Virus record (IMG/VR): IMGVR_UViG_3300046167_000699
Span: 1 to 63,892 of that record
Source of the DNA: a virus
DNA length: 63,892 nt
Strand: one strand, 5' to 3'
Of the stretch, positions 47,434-56,615 are shown piece by piece. Within the stretch, counting starts at the first letter, position 1. Each line of letters opens with the position of its first letter. The notes beneath the pieces are model-generated. The model saw nothing but the letters and a program-made list of their open reading frames with translations. It searched no databases and had not been told where the DNA came from. The translations under genes were made by a program, and so were the position numbers.

Positions 47434-47870
47434 CGTTCTTTATCTTTAATCATATCATCAATAGCTTTGTTATAAACTTTATCAGTATACGATTTGTTTT
47501 TATAAAATTTGCTTGAGGGTCCAATAGGCATATCATCGTAGCCTAGCATTATATTATACATTCGTGTTATTAGTCTTCTCGTTTTTTGCGATACTTTAAA
47601 AACACTATACTTAATTGTTGTTTTATTGCGATGACGCCAAACTTCTATCCAGCCTTCTTTACGCAGTCTTTCCCACCGCTTTTTATCCCAAGCGTAGGTG
47701 TAAGATCCATTAATAAAATCATCACGCGTAAACCTGTCTTTGCAATCTAAATATATTAAAAGCTCAAGGTCCGCGTCTTTTATACCATAAGTTTTACAGG
47801 CCCATTTTCTAACAAGCCTGTAATACTTAAGTAAATTTATATCTCTAAGGTCATTAGGTCCTAATCTCAT
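47430..47870 (-). CDS. Conserved phage protein with winged-helix-like region
   Basis: A 146-residue basic protein with DLELLIYLDCKDRFTRDDF and KRWERLRKEGWIEVWRHR, a helix-turn-helix plus wing-like strand pattern similar to MarR-type domains. The C-terminus ends in SYTDKVYNKAIDDMI. The family recurs near chaperonin and terminase genes of Bacteroidetes phages. It may be a late-gene regulator or packaging protein. It overlaps the GroES gene by four bases. Confidence 0.62.
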   Translation of the reverse strand: MRLGPNDLRDINLLKYYRLVRKWACKTYGIKDADLELLIYLDCKDRFTRDDFINGSYTYAWDKKRWERLRKEGWIEVWRHRNKTTIKYSVFKVSQKTRRLITRMYNIMLGYDDMPIGPSSKFYKNKSYTDKVYNKAIDDMIKDKER

Positions 47871-48124
47871 TCTACAATAACAACGTCTTGAGCGGTAATT
47901 ACGTGGAACAAGTTATCATTCCACTCTATACCGTGACCAGCATGTTTATCGTACCTAATCACGTCTCCTTCGCTAACCCCTATTACCAAATGCCCGCAAC
48001 TAATAACTTTAGCTTTTAAGTACCTAACGTCGCTGTTTTGCTTTTCAGTTAATTCTAAGCCAGCTACTGTTTTTGGAGCTTCCTTAAGCTTTTCTATAAT
48101 TATATAATAATTAATTGCTTTCAT
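47867..48124 (-). CDS. groS: GroES co-chaperonin
   Basis: An 85-residue Cpn10. The beta-barrel pattern is clear: KAKVISCGHLV, then GVSEGDVIRYDKHAGHGIEW and a final DVVIVE strand (consensus GDxVxYxxxxGxxI). A mobile-loop region occurs near residues 16-30 (EAPKTVAGLELTEKQ). It overlaps the 3' end of groEL by 14 bases, forming a phage operon in inverted order compared with most bacteria (EL first). It probably caps the phage GroEL or host GroEL for capsid or tail folding. Confidence 0.87.
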   Translation of the reverse strand: MKAINYYIIIEKLKEAPKTVAGLELTEKQNSDVRYLKAKVISCGHLVIGVSEGDVIRYDKHAGHGIEWNDNLFHVITAQDVVIVE

Positions 48125-49676
48125 CCATACGCATATTAGAAATTATACAATCAGCAGACATAATAGTAATAGATACGCTAATAGCGTTTTTAAGAGCGGT
48201 TTTCGTAACTAGTACCGGATCAATTATACCAGCCTTAATCATGTTAACCTGCTTACCTGATATAGCGTCAATACCTTTATTTCGTTTTACAACAAAGTCT
48301 TCATGCTTAATATTAGCGTTAGCCATTATGGTTTCAAAGGGCGCGCGTATTGCTTTAAGCAACGAATTATATCCCGTGCCTTTATTTTTAATTTTTTGAG
48401 AAGCATATAATAAAGCTATTCCGCCGCCTGGTACAATACCTTCTTTTAGTGCCGCTTGAGTTGCGTAAATAGCGTCTTCAACACGATCCTTCTTTTCTTT
48501 AAGCTCAACTCTGGAATCTGCTCCTACGTATATAATTCCTACTTTACCAGTGAGCATAGACAAACGCTGCTCTAATTTGTTTTTAATGTAGCCGTTAGTT
48601 TCAGATGCTACTTTAAGTCGTACGTCTTCAATACGCTCTTCTAACGTCTGCTGATCAACATCAACTTGTAGTATAGTATTTTTATTGTTTGTAACAGCTT
48701 TTGTAACTTCGCCTAAGACTTGCGGGTCTATTAAATCTAAATCGTCACCAAGCTCTTCGTTAATAACGGTGGCGCCTGTTAGCATTGCTAAATCATCTAG
48801 CGTGTCCGCCTTAGTGTTACCAAAGCCTGGTATGTCTATTATGTTTACCTTAATATTACCCTTTACTTTATTCGCTATTAAGGTTTGGTGCGGTTGTTGC
48901 TCTACGTCAGCTATAATTAATAAGCTTCTATTCTTTTTAACAACGTGCTCTAAAACGCTTTGTATTTTTCTTATGCTAGCTATACCCGAAGACACAATTA
49001 ATACATAAGGATTATCCAGTACAGCTACGCCCTTGTCTCTGTCTGTAATAAGATGCGGTGATTTAAGGCCTGAATCAAATTGCGTGCCCTCTACAAAATC
49101 AACGTAAGTTTCATTTGTATCGGACTCTTCCATTAAAACAACTCCATCTTTTCCAACGCGCTCGAAAGCTTCGCCAATCTTTTTTCCAAGAACTTTGTCA
49201 TTGTTGCAGCTAATGTAAGCAACTTGTTGTAACATTTCACCCTCAACCGGAATACTGGAATCATCAAGATGAACCATAATTTCTTTAGCACAGCTTTCAA
49301 CGCCTGCTTTAATTTCTCTAATCTCTTTTTCATCTGCTTCTTTTGTAAGCTCTGTTAGTAAAGCATGAGCAAGGACAGTAGCCGTGGTGGTACCGTCCCC
49401 TGCTTCACGCACAGTATTTCTAGCAGCCTCCTTTACAAGGGTGGCTCCTATGTTTTCGACCGAATCACGTAAGACTACGCTTTCCGCAACGGTTACACCG
49501 TCTTTTGTAATGACCGGTCGGCCTAAGGCATCTTCGTAAATTACGCATTTACCTGAAGCGCCTAAAGTGGACTTCACTGCGTTTGTTAACTTATCGACGC
49601 CGGCCATTATTTTTTTATTGGCTTTATAGCCAAATGTAAGATCTTTAACGATCTCGCTCGGGTTATTAAATTCCAT
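48111..49676 (-). CDS. groL: GroEL chaperonin
   Basis: A 521-residue group I chaperonin, close to full length (E. coli 548). ATP-site residues are conserved: TKDGVTVAESV with Asp59 (E. coli Asp52), GDGTTTATVLA with Asp94 (Asp87), and GGGIALLYAS with the preceding RVEDAIYATQAA. The C-terminal Gly/Gly/Met tail of bacterial GroEL is missing. Apical-domain hydrophobic positions are mostly retained by eye. Encoding both GroEL and GroES lets the phage fold its own capsid or fibre proteins. Confidence 0.93.
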   Translation of the reverse strand: MEFNNPSEIVKDLTFGYKANKKIMAGVDKLTNAVKSTLGASGKCVIYEDALGRPVITKDGVTVAESVVLRDSVENIGATLVKEAARNTVREAGDGTTTATVLAHALLTELTKEADEKEIREIKAGVESCAKEIMVHLDDSSIPVEGEMLQQVAYISCNNDKVLGKKIGEAFERVGKDGVVLMEESDTNETYVDFVEGTQFDSGLKSPHLITDRDKGVAVLDNPYVLIVSSGIASIRKIQSVLEHVVKKNRSLLIIADVEQQPHQTLIANKVKGNIKVNIIDIPGFGNTKADTLDDLAMLTGATVINEELGDDLDLIDPQVLGEVTKAVTNNKNTILQVDVDQQTLEERIEDVRLKVASETNGYIKNKLEQRLSMLTGKVGIIYVGADSRVELKEKKDRVEDAIYATQAALKEGIVPGGGIALLYASQKIKNKGTGYNSLLKAIRAPFETIMANANIKHEDFVVKRNKGIDAISGKQVNMIKAGIIDPVLVTKTALKNAISVSITIMSADCIISNMRMDESN

Positions 49677-49706
49677 TGTATTAAATTTGATTAAATTAAG
49701 TTGGTA

Positions 49707-49991
49707 TTACTCGAATGTCTTAACGACTTTTGGACCTTTAATAAATTCAAGCTTTTTAAGGTAATGATCAACAGAGCTGTCTATTGCTGATTCAGCACCG
49801 GTTAGTGTTTCCCGACGAGTTACGTCTTTCCAGCTTTCTTCCCAAAACAATTCTGTTTGGAAATAGCCATTTGGGAGCTGCACAATACGCCAGTTTGATT
49901 TGGTGGAGGCATGCTTCCAGAACGCTTTGGTTTCTTCGGATACTTGTTGGTTACCACTTGTCGTAGTGGTAGTACGGTAATAAAAAGTCAT
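49707..49991 (-). CDS. Hypothetical protein
   Basis: A 94-residue protein with FYYRTTTTTSGNQQVSEE, aromatic-rich NGYFQTELFWEESW and a positively charged tail. No family recognised. It lies between the holin candidate and GroEL, after an A-rich leader with the TAATTATA motif upstream. Confidence 0.55.
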   Translation of the reverse strand: MTFYYRTTTTTSGNQQVSEETKAFWKHASTKSNWRIVQLPNGYFQTELFWEESWKDVTRRETLTGAESAIDSSVDHYLKKLEFIKGPKVVKTFE

Positions 49992-50030
49992 TTTGGTTTT
50001 TTTAAATTAATAATGGTTTACTTATTATTC

Positions 50031-50038
50031 TATAATTA
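50031..50038 (-). promoter_or_regulatory. Late intergenic motif TAATTATA, copy 3
   Basis: Minus-strand TAATTATAGAATAATAAG, whose first bases include the TAA stop of the holin-like gene. It is upstream of the hypothetical gene and GroEL. It shares its core with copies at 39332 and 45288. Confidence 0.35.
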
Positions 50039-50446
50039 CTTACGCATTAGTTTAGTTAAGTCTTTAGTCTTATCGGTAGAGCCCATTGAAGAGCCAAACC
50101 AATAACCATAAACATCGCCTAATGTACGCAAAAAGAAGCCACTAAACGTGGTTATCAATCCTTTCTGTACTTCACTAAGGTTTTCCCAGTCCAAGAAGTC
50201 TGTGAAGATAGCTGTAGCCAATCCTAACGCGATAACTAATGTTATGTATGTAAGTATGTCAGGCGTTGCTTTATTCTTCCCTAGATTGCGCGCAGCACGG
50301 CGGTCTTCAACTTCTTGCTCGTACGCTTTTTCTATAAAAGCTTTTTTTTCTTCAGGCGTTTCTATAAACTTATCGGCAATATCTACAGCTTTGTCTATGA
50401 GAGAAGCGCTGCCGCCGCCGGTAAGTAAGTTTATTAGTTTGCTCAT
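50036..50446 (-). CDS. Holin candidate
   Basis: A 136-residue protein with an amphipathic N-terminus, a charged helix (PEEKKAFIEKAYEQEVEDRR), then a hydrophobic segment at residues 65-88 (TYITLVIALGLATAIFTDFL) and a second at about 97-115 (LITTFSGFFLRTLGDVYGYW). A basic tail follows. This resembles GTA-type/3TM holin families. It would permit the M15 endolysin to reach the peptidoglycan, although the two genes are far apart here. Confidence 0.68.
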   Translation of the reverse strand: MSKLINLLTGGGSASLIDKAVDIADKFIETPEEKKAFIEKAYEQEVEDRRAARNLGKNKATPDILTYITLVIALGLATAIFTDFLDWENLSEVQKGLITTFSGFFLRTLGDVYGYWFGSSMGSTDKTKDLTKLMRK

Positions 50447-50458
50447 AATTTATTAAAT

Positions 50459-51425
50459 TTATAACTGTACTACACTTTGGCCGTTAGCAGTCTTAAAGTC
50501 GTAATTGCCGCTGTTATCTGGATCGTTTGCAGATGGAACAGATGTTGAGGTATCACCAAATATCAAATTGGTAGTGTAACCCGCGTCGGAAGCAGATATA
50601 GGAGTACCTGAATTATACATAGTGCTGGCATTGGCGCTAGAGGTCACCTGGTCCCACATGTGCATGTACATATAATCAGCAATTCTACTACCACCTGTAT
50701 TATGATCATTACCACAAAAAGTCACCTCTGTTAAAGTCATGTTTGACCTATTGTTGCTGTTTGAAGCAGCTGTGTTTGTAAGCTCCGTACCATTCCAGTA
50801 AAGCTTAAATGCATTCGCTGCGGAAGCTTGAGACGCGTCATAACTTACTACTAAATTGCAAAAACCATCGCTATTAACGTTCCCTCTATTACTAGCAGTC
50901 CACTTATTATTTGAAGAAGTACCCGTGCCTGTTGCTGCATTATTGCTATGTAGCGCCCACTGTCTGTCGAAATTGCTACTGCTGCTTCTATATCTTGTTA
51001 TAAAGCGATTAAAACCATAATCGTATTGGAAGAAAAATCTATTTGATGTTCCTGTGCTCCCGGTCGGTGTTAAATCAAAAATTATTAAGTTTAAATCAGT
51101 AGCAGTCCATTGCGGCCGTATCCAAAGCGAGGCACTAAAGTCCTCAGCGGTAGAAGCCAAAGGCCGGTCGGTTGCATTGTCCCATTGAATGTCATTGCTA
51201 AGATCCCAATAATACTGGCTACTAGGCTGAGCGCTATGGTTATAACCGTACCAATCGCTAATTGCAAAAGGCGCGGTGGAAGACGGATAGCTAGGGCGAA
51301 TTAGTATTGATAGTAAATAGAGCACCTTGAGCCAGCCCCTTTAGCGAGGCCGTCTCAGATGGATTAACTCCCCCCTCTGTTAAAATATCAGATATACTTA
51401 TTACTCCGCTACTTGGTAAAGCCAT
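50459..51425 (-). CDS. LamG-like adhesin, interrupted by a +1 shift
   Basis: A tail-associated adhesin of about 320 residues if joined. The N-terminal frame begins at 51425 ([19 protein letters not shown]) and ends at TAG (51291-51293) after 44 residues. The rest, with [12 protein letters not shown] then a laminin G-like jelly roll ([19 protein letters not shown]), is in the +1 frame. The sites CCC (51294-51296) and TAG form a CCC-U-AG context, which in other phages supports +1 recoding. Joining gives [19 protein letters not shown]. One extra C would equally explain it. Confidence 0.75.
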
Positions 51426-53520
51426 CTAATTTAATTTTTAAATCGTTAATTTGCTCTTGCTGCTCTTTCATAGCTTCAATAAGAACCGCTACAATGTTAC
51501 CGTAGGCCACAGAGTACATACCATCTTCATTTTCATGCACAACCTCTGGTATTACCTCCAACAACTCTTGAGCCACGACACCCATCGAAGATTTGCTTTC
51601 ACCCAGTTTATTATACGTTACGCCGCGAAGTGCTGAAACTTTGTCTAACGCGTTCGGTATGGTTTCTATATTTTCTTTAACCCGCACATCTGAAAAAGCG
51701 GTTATGTCCCCAGTTGCTGTAAAAGCTCCAGCTAAAGCATTACCACTAGAAGATAAGTTTCCTAAGCCAACTTCCCCCGGGGAGTCTATAGTACAATTTA
51801 AAGTAACCGAACCTGAAGTACCACCACCTGACATCCCCGTACCTGCTGTGACAGCAGTTATATCTCCGGTGTTGGTGGTATAACCCGCATCATTGTTAAA
51901 TCCGCTAATGTTTACATCTAACGGATCACCAGAAATGTCAGGCCAGGCTACGCCTGTTATAAAACCACTATCGTTGCTAAATATGCTTAGCCCTATTTCG
52001 TTAGCAGCTTTTCTACGCTCAGCTCCATTGTCTAGTACGATAAACTCATCGGTACCGACCATAGTTTGAGTCATGTCAGCCAACTCAGATAAGTCAAGGG
52101 TAATAGTAACGGAGCCGCTAGTTGCCACGCCGTCTAATCCTGTACCTGTGCTTACCCCTGTTATTGTACCTGTGTTAGTAGTAAAACCAGAATCGTTATT
52201 AAAACCACTTATGTTTATGTTTGCTGGATCACCTGTAATTTCTGTCCAGTCTACGCCTGTTATAAAACCTGCATCGTTAGTCCATTGGTTGTTACTACCG
52301 GACTTATTAGTGAAAGTTTGTGTATTACTTGCTGTTGTAGTACCTGTCCCTGCACCTATAAGGGTTCTTACCTCCGCCCCACTAATACCTGAGTTTAATG
52401 ATGGAGTTGTCCCGTTAGACAAAATTGCAGGCGTACCAGAATCTGTGACCTTCGCGGTATTAGCGGTAATGGCAGTTGCTTGTGCGGAAGTTATAGTGGT
52501 TGGGAAAGAAGCAACATCCCCCTCGCCGTTAATATAGTCGGTGCTGCCACCTGTCCATAAAAAAGCTAAAGTGCCACTACTTGTAATAGGACTTCCACCT
52601 AAAGATAATCCATCACCATCGATAGATGCAGCAACAGATGTAACCGTACCTGATGCAGATGAAGTACCTGCACCTATAAGGGTTCTTACCTCTGCCGCTG
52701 ATATACCACTATTTAATGAAGGCGTTGTTCCATTACTTAATATTGCTGGTGTGCCCGTGTCGGATACTTTAGCAGTGTTCGCGGTTATAGCCGATGCTTG
52801 ACTACTAGATATAGTTGTAGTATTACCAGCCATTGCGGTTGAAGACGTTGTACCTATAGCAAGGCTTGAAGTACCAGCACCGATTAAAGACCTTACTTCA
52901 GCGGCGGTAATACCTGTATTTAAAGATGGTGTAGATCCGTTAGACAACACCGCAGGCGTACCTGTGTCAGATACTTTTGCGTTATTAGTAGTGATGTTTG
53001 ATGCCTGAGTTGAAGTGATTCCAACTTTCGCATTATTGGTTGTTATGTCTGATGCTTGTGTCGCTGTAATACCGACCTTAGCTGTGTTCGCGGTTATAGC
53101 ACTCGCTTGGGCGGAAGAGATAGTTGTAGTATCACCGGCCATTGCGGTAGTTGATGTTGTCCCGATAACCAGCGAAGATGTACCGGCTCCTATAAGCGTT
53201 CTCATTTCGGCTGCTGAAATACCAGTATTCAAACTTGGTGTTGAGCCGTTGCTTAATACGGCTGGTGTACCTGTGTCATTAACAACCCCGAGATTGGAAC
53301 GGGCGGCAGAAGCGGTTGACGCTCCTGTTCCCCCATTAGCAACAGCTAAATCTGTGCCAGACCAATTCCCGTTGTTGACGCTGCTTAGGGCCGCTAATGA
53401 CCCCAAGCTTATCCAATTGACCAAAGTGCCCGTTGAAGAGAGCACTTGGCCGGAAGTTCCTAAATCGCCGTCTTTGTCCTCTACTCCAGCGGTTAGGCTT
53501 ACATCATTTAAAAACTTCAT
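51409..53520 (-). CDS. Tail fibre with C-terminal S74 self-cleaving chaperone
   Basis: A 703-residue fibre. It starts [12 protein letters not shown], an N-terminal form shared with related phage fibres. The middle carries four or more imperfect repeats of an ATANTAKV...[14 protein letters not shown] unit. The last 90 residues are an intramolecular chaperone of the endosialidase (peptidase S74) type: [33 protein letters not shown], and [15 protein letters not shown]. Such domains help the trimer fold and then cleave themselves off; the phage's own GroEL may assist as well. Confidence 0.9.
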   Translation of the reverse strand: MKFLNDVSLTAGVEDKDGDLGTSGQVLSSTGTLVNWISLGSLAALSSVNNGNWSGTDLAVANGGTGASTASAARSNLGVVNDTGTPAVLSNGSTPSLNTGISAAEMRTLIGAGTSSLVIGTTSTTAMAGDTTTISSAQASAITANTAKVGITATQASDITTNNAKVGITSTQASNITTNNAKVSDTGTPAVLSNGSTPSLNTGITAAEVRSLIGAGTSSLAIGTTSSTAMAGNTTTISSSQASAITANTAKVSDTGTPAILSNGTTPSLNSGISAAEVRTLIGAGTSSASGTVTSVAASIDGDGLSLGGSPITSSGTLAFLWTGGSTDYINGEGDVASFPTTITSAQATAITANTAKVTDSGTPAILSNGTTPSLNSGISGAEVRTLIGAGTGTTTASNTQTFTNKSGSNNQWTNDAGFITGVDWTEITGDPANINISGFNNDSGFTTNTGTITGVSTGTGLDGVATSGSVTITLDLSELADMTQTMVGTDEFIVLDNGAERRKAANEIGLSIFSNDSGFITGVAWPDISGDPLDVNISGFNNDAGYTTNTGDITAVTAGTGMSGGGTSGSVTLNCTIDSPGEVGLGNLSSSGNALAGAFTATGDITAFSDVRVKENIETIPNALDKVSALRGVTYNKLGESKSSMGVVAQELLEVIPEVVHENEDGMYSVAYGNIVAVLIEAMKEQQEQINDLKIKLDGFTK
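52357..53290 (-). repeat. Imperfect tandem repeats in the S74 fibre gene
   Basis: Four imperfect copies of a roughly 150-200-bp unit, starting near 52357, 52673, 52879 and 53189. They encode GAGTSS-type and [13 protein letters not shown] repeats. They can recombine and so change fibre length or specificity. Confidence 0.75.
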
Positions 53521-53533
53521 ATATTATATTTTA

Positions 53534-55550
53534 TTATCCTATTTTCTGAATCAATACTCTGATGTCGTTTGTTGGCGTTGCTCCAAAAGATACACCTACA
53601 GTATTTGTTGTTGCGCGATCGATATCAGCATACACAGTGTCAAAGGTTACGGTGTCATACAGCTGAACTATAACATCCTTAGTACCTAAATTGTGGGTTA
53701 CTGTTGCGTTAGCAGCGATGGTAGCGGCATGGGTAAGTTCACCGTTAATTGATCCCGCTGCAGTAGCTAGGGGTGCTAAATATTGAGAACCAGCAGTGCC
53801 AGAGTCGGCCATAACAAAATCAGTACCAGTACCAGATGCAATACTACCCAGCGTAAGAGATAGCGCAGCCGTGGAGCCCTCGGAGGCAACGCCGCCTGTA
53901 AGACCGTCACCAACGGTAGTAATAGATTGAACGTAGTTACCAGTAGTCTCAGTGCCTAGTATAACACCGTTGTTCTTTATTGTAACCGCACCTGCTGCGC
54001 TAACCGCAAAGTTATCTGAGCTAAATGAAGCGATACCCGCGACTGAAGTAGTGGCTAGATCAACATTACCCTGTACGGTAGTCCATTCAGCTAAAGTAGT
54101 AGGGCTGTCGTTATTCGCGATAAGCAAGTCACCAACTCTTACTTGTTCAGTAAAGAAAGAACCATCAGCTGTAACTGCCCATTGGAATCCTTGCTGAATA
54201 TCTATTGTTGGTGTGCTGTCAAGGTTCGGTACGTTTGTGCTAGCGTTGTACCCTCCTTGGAAAGACGATGCCCCTGCGACCGCAGTATCAACATAAGTTT
54301 TAACAGCCCCTAAAGCTGCCATTGGTATATCTTCCAATGCTGTTTTTACAACATCTTTGTTAGTAGAACTAGTGTCTGAAAAGGCTATTATGTCTGTGCC
54401 TACAGCTGTTGTTGCAGCTCCACTCGCTAATATATAGTTAGCCGTGGTTGCGTAAGACAAGCTTACTACCGGACTTACAGTGTTAGTACCTGTGATTCTA
54501 ATACCATCACCACTAGTAACGTCTGTTACTGTACCTGTGTTTGTGGTATAACCAAAGTCTGTTACGAAAGTGTGAATTTGATCACCTGTAGCAAGGTTAG
54601 TCCCCGAATCAGCAACAGCAGCAGTGTTAGCAGCAACCGTTGGTGCAGCGGCGGTACCACCGATTGTAATTGTATTTGCATCGCCTGAAGTAACACCTGT
54701 TACCGTACCAGCATTATCTGTGAAAGGTAAATCAATTACTCGACCATATTGCACAACATTTGATGCATCTGAATATGGTATCAAGAAGCCGTCTTCAAAG
54801 GTTGTACCTGAAGAGTTATTACCCACGAGAATGTAGTTGTCTGTTCCAGATAAATCTAAAGCAACACTGCCTGACCCTGTAATAGTGCCACCTGTTAAAC
54901 CATCGCCAAACGCTATGGAAGTAACTGTACCGCCAGAGTTTTGGTCTGTTGCCCATGACGGCACGCCAGATGCTACCTTTAATACCTGCCCATTTGATCC
55001 AACACCTAGCTTAGTTAATGTGGTTGTGGAATCCGCGTAAAGTATATCGCCAACTGTGTAGCCAGTTTGTCCTGTACCGCCATTCGCAGCAATCAATGTA
55101 CCACCTAATGTTAATGTACCACTAGTAGTAATTGCACCACCTGTTAGTGTAAGACCTGTTGTACCACCAGAGCCATCAACACTTGTTACTGTACCGCCTC
55201 CCTGAATTAGATATCGCATCAAATACAGCCTGAGAGTCAACTAAGTAGTTTTGACCATCTGCAACGGCCCCTGTTAAAATTTCAAATTCAGGTATTGGTC
55301 CAGTTGCATTTGCTATTGATAGCTGTACCGCGCTATTACCAGTAGCTCTAACACCGACCTCGGTGATATCACCCTGAGGAGCGACATCTCCCCATGATCC
55401 GTTGGCATATACCCTTAACTTATCTGATGCTGTATTAAAGTATATTTGACCTTCAACCCCTGAGGCGGGGTCAGCAGCCAGGTTTTGAACCTGTGCTGAG
55501 ATCAGTTCGTTTTGGTTCAGGTCAATACCCGACAGAAATTTAATAGCCAT
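53534..55550 (-). CDS. Tail fibre, interrupted by a +1 shift at GGGAGGC
   Basis: A fibre of about 670 residues if joined. The N-terminal frame from 55550 (MAIKFLSGIDLNQNELISAQ, then EGQIYFNTASDKLRVY) runs through DSQAVFDAISNSG. Next it reads RRYSNKC and stops at 55176-55178. Moving +1 at GGGAGGC (55196-55202) instead gives GGGTVTSVDGSGG, the usual fibre continuation, and the frame stays open to 53534. The GGG AGG C context is the same heptamer found at the portal break. The C-terminal half is Thr/Gly/Ser-rich shaft and ends in HNLGTKDVIVQLYD-type sequence. Confidence 0.82.
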
Positions 55551-55564
55551 GTTTTTTGTTTGTT

Positions 55565-56257
55565 TTAGTTTAAATATGCTTTGCCACTGAATGCGGCTGA
55601 AAATGTTAGTATTAAGGAATTTTCATTTATATAGTTTACTTCTCCGTGTACCAGCGTTCCCGCGGAGTCTACTACGGAAACTGATGGGTTTTTGCCTAAA
55701 TTATGCGTTATTGACCAAGTTGCCGCGGGAGTAGATTGATTAAAAGTAAAATTTAAGTCGCCATCTGATGGTAAATTTGGATATACCGCAAAACCATAGT
55801 ATTTATTAGCAGTTATATTGCCATTTGCAACAGTTAAGCTTAAAACAGCGTTAAAATAGCTGTCATCTGCTGGATCTACAGTAAAAGATACTAATTTATA
55901 TACGCCAAAATTATTAGGATTGTCTAATCTAGCTAAAATAACCTGTCTACCGACCAAAGTCGCCAGGTACGCGCTTACATCTACTCCAGCAGCGGATGTT
56001 TTAGTGAACTTTAAGTTTGTTATGTTACCGAAATTAGCGTTTGGGGCAGGCCCGGAGATAATACCGTCGACAGCATCGTCAACTAAGTAGCTATAATTGT
56101 TTTGTCCAACTATTTTTAGGCTACCGGAGGCGTTCATCCAAGAAGAAATACCATTCAATGTGTAATTCTTGGTTATCAGACCAGTTGCATCGGTACCTAT
56201 TACCTTATCCGTACCGGTAACGTCTGTATCTACTGGATATGTGCTTATTCTAGCCAT
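55565..56257 (-). CDS. Short fibre/adhesin with MARI N-terminus
   Basis: A 230-residue protein that opens with MARISTYPVDTDVTGTDKVI, nearly the same as MARIQTYIVDTVLSDTDLIL of the 949-residue fibre. This suggests a common attachment segment. The C-terminus (WSITHNLGKNPSVSVVD) has an HNLG element also seen at the end of the 53.5-55.5 kb fibre. The protein is likely part of the receptor-binding apparatus. Confidence 0.78.
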   Translation of the reverse strand: MARISTYPVDTDVTGTDKVIGTDATGLITKNYTLNGISSWMNASGSLKIVGQNNYSYLVDDAVDGIISGPAPNANFGNITNLKFTKTSAAGVDVSAYLATLVGRQVILARLDNPNNFGVYKLVSFTVDPADDSYFNAVLSLTVANGNITANKYYGFAVYPNLPSDGDLNFTFNQSTPAATWSITHNLGKNPSVSVVDSAGTLVHGEVNYINENSLILTFSAAFSGKAYLN

Positions 56258-56265
56258 TATCGATG

Positions 56266-56508
56266 TTAAGTTTTATAGTTTTTACCGCCCTCTTTCTTAG
56301 TGCCTTCGCCATCATTGCCTCTATTCTGCGCCGGAGTCTCCCACCGCTGGTCTTTATGGTCGTAATCTTTGTTTTTAGCGGCCGCTGGATTTGCTCTAGC
56401 CTCACGTTGTGCATGCGCTTTCTTAGCCCTCCTATCCGGTGTCATGGCATAAGCCTTATCACGTGCCGCTTTAGCGCGACGTGCTTGAGGAGATAGATTT
56501 TGGGGCAT
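56266..56508 (-). CDS. Small basic protein, first late gene
   Basis: An 80-residue Arg/Lys/Ala-rich protein, with SPQARRAKAARDKAY, RRAKKAHAQREARA and a Gly/Lys tail. No fold is recognised. It is the first gene of the minus-strand arm, next to the divergent control region. Its charge resembles the other basic virion-type proteins. Confidence 0.62.
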   Translation of the reverse strand: MPQNLSPQARRAKAARDKAYAMTPDRRAKKAHAQREARANPAAAKNKDYDHKDQRWETPAQNRGNDGEGTKKEGGKNYKT

Positions 56509-56527
56509 GTTATATATTATTAGTTGC

Positions 56528-56546
56528 GGTCATACCTTGTATGATC
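56528..56546. promoter_or_regulatory. Hairpin or operator-like palindrome upstream of first late gene
   Basis: Eight paired bases with one wobble, GGTCATAC with GTATGATC, around the loop CTT. It lies about 20 bases upstream of the first late gene's start. It could be an operator or RNA leader hairpin for late transcription. Confidence 0.5.
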
Positions 56547-56571
56547 ACGCGGTTAAGGCGGTAGTTAATAC

Positions 56572-56615
56572 GCGACAGTAGCCTACTACTATATATTATA
56601 ATAGCCTATCGTCAC
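56572..56615. repeat. Inverted-repeat element, copy 1
   Basis: Arms GCGACAGTAG and CTATCGTCAC flank an A/T-rich centre (CCTACTACTATATATTATAAT). A T-rich tract follows within 30-45 bases. A second copy lies at 59595-59639. On the minus strand the centre offers TATAAT. The two copies bracket a 3-kb block of tiny promoter-ORF cassettes. Confidence 0.65.

Noticed and set aside
52357-53290. Regular repeats suggestive of a CRISPR array.
   Set aside because: Repeat units are long, imperfect and in-frame within a fibre coding sequence, with no unique spacers of constant length.
51593-53689. Several plus-strand open frames of 80-224 codons opposite the fibre genes.
   Set aside because: They are antisense shadows of Thr/Ser/Gly-rich repeats, with Val/Pro/Ala-rich products and no leaders; the S74 and fibre motifs are on the minus strand.
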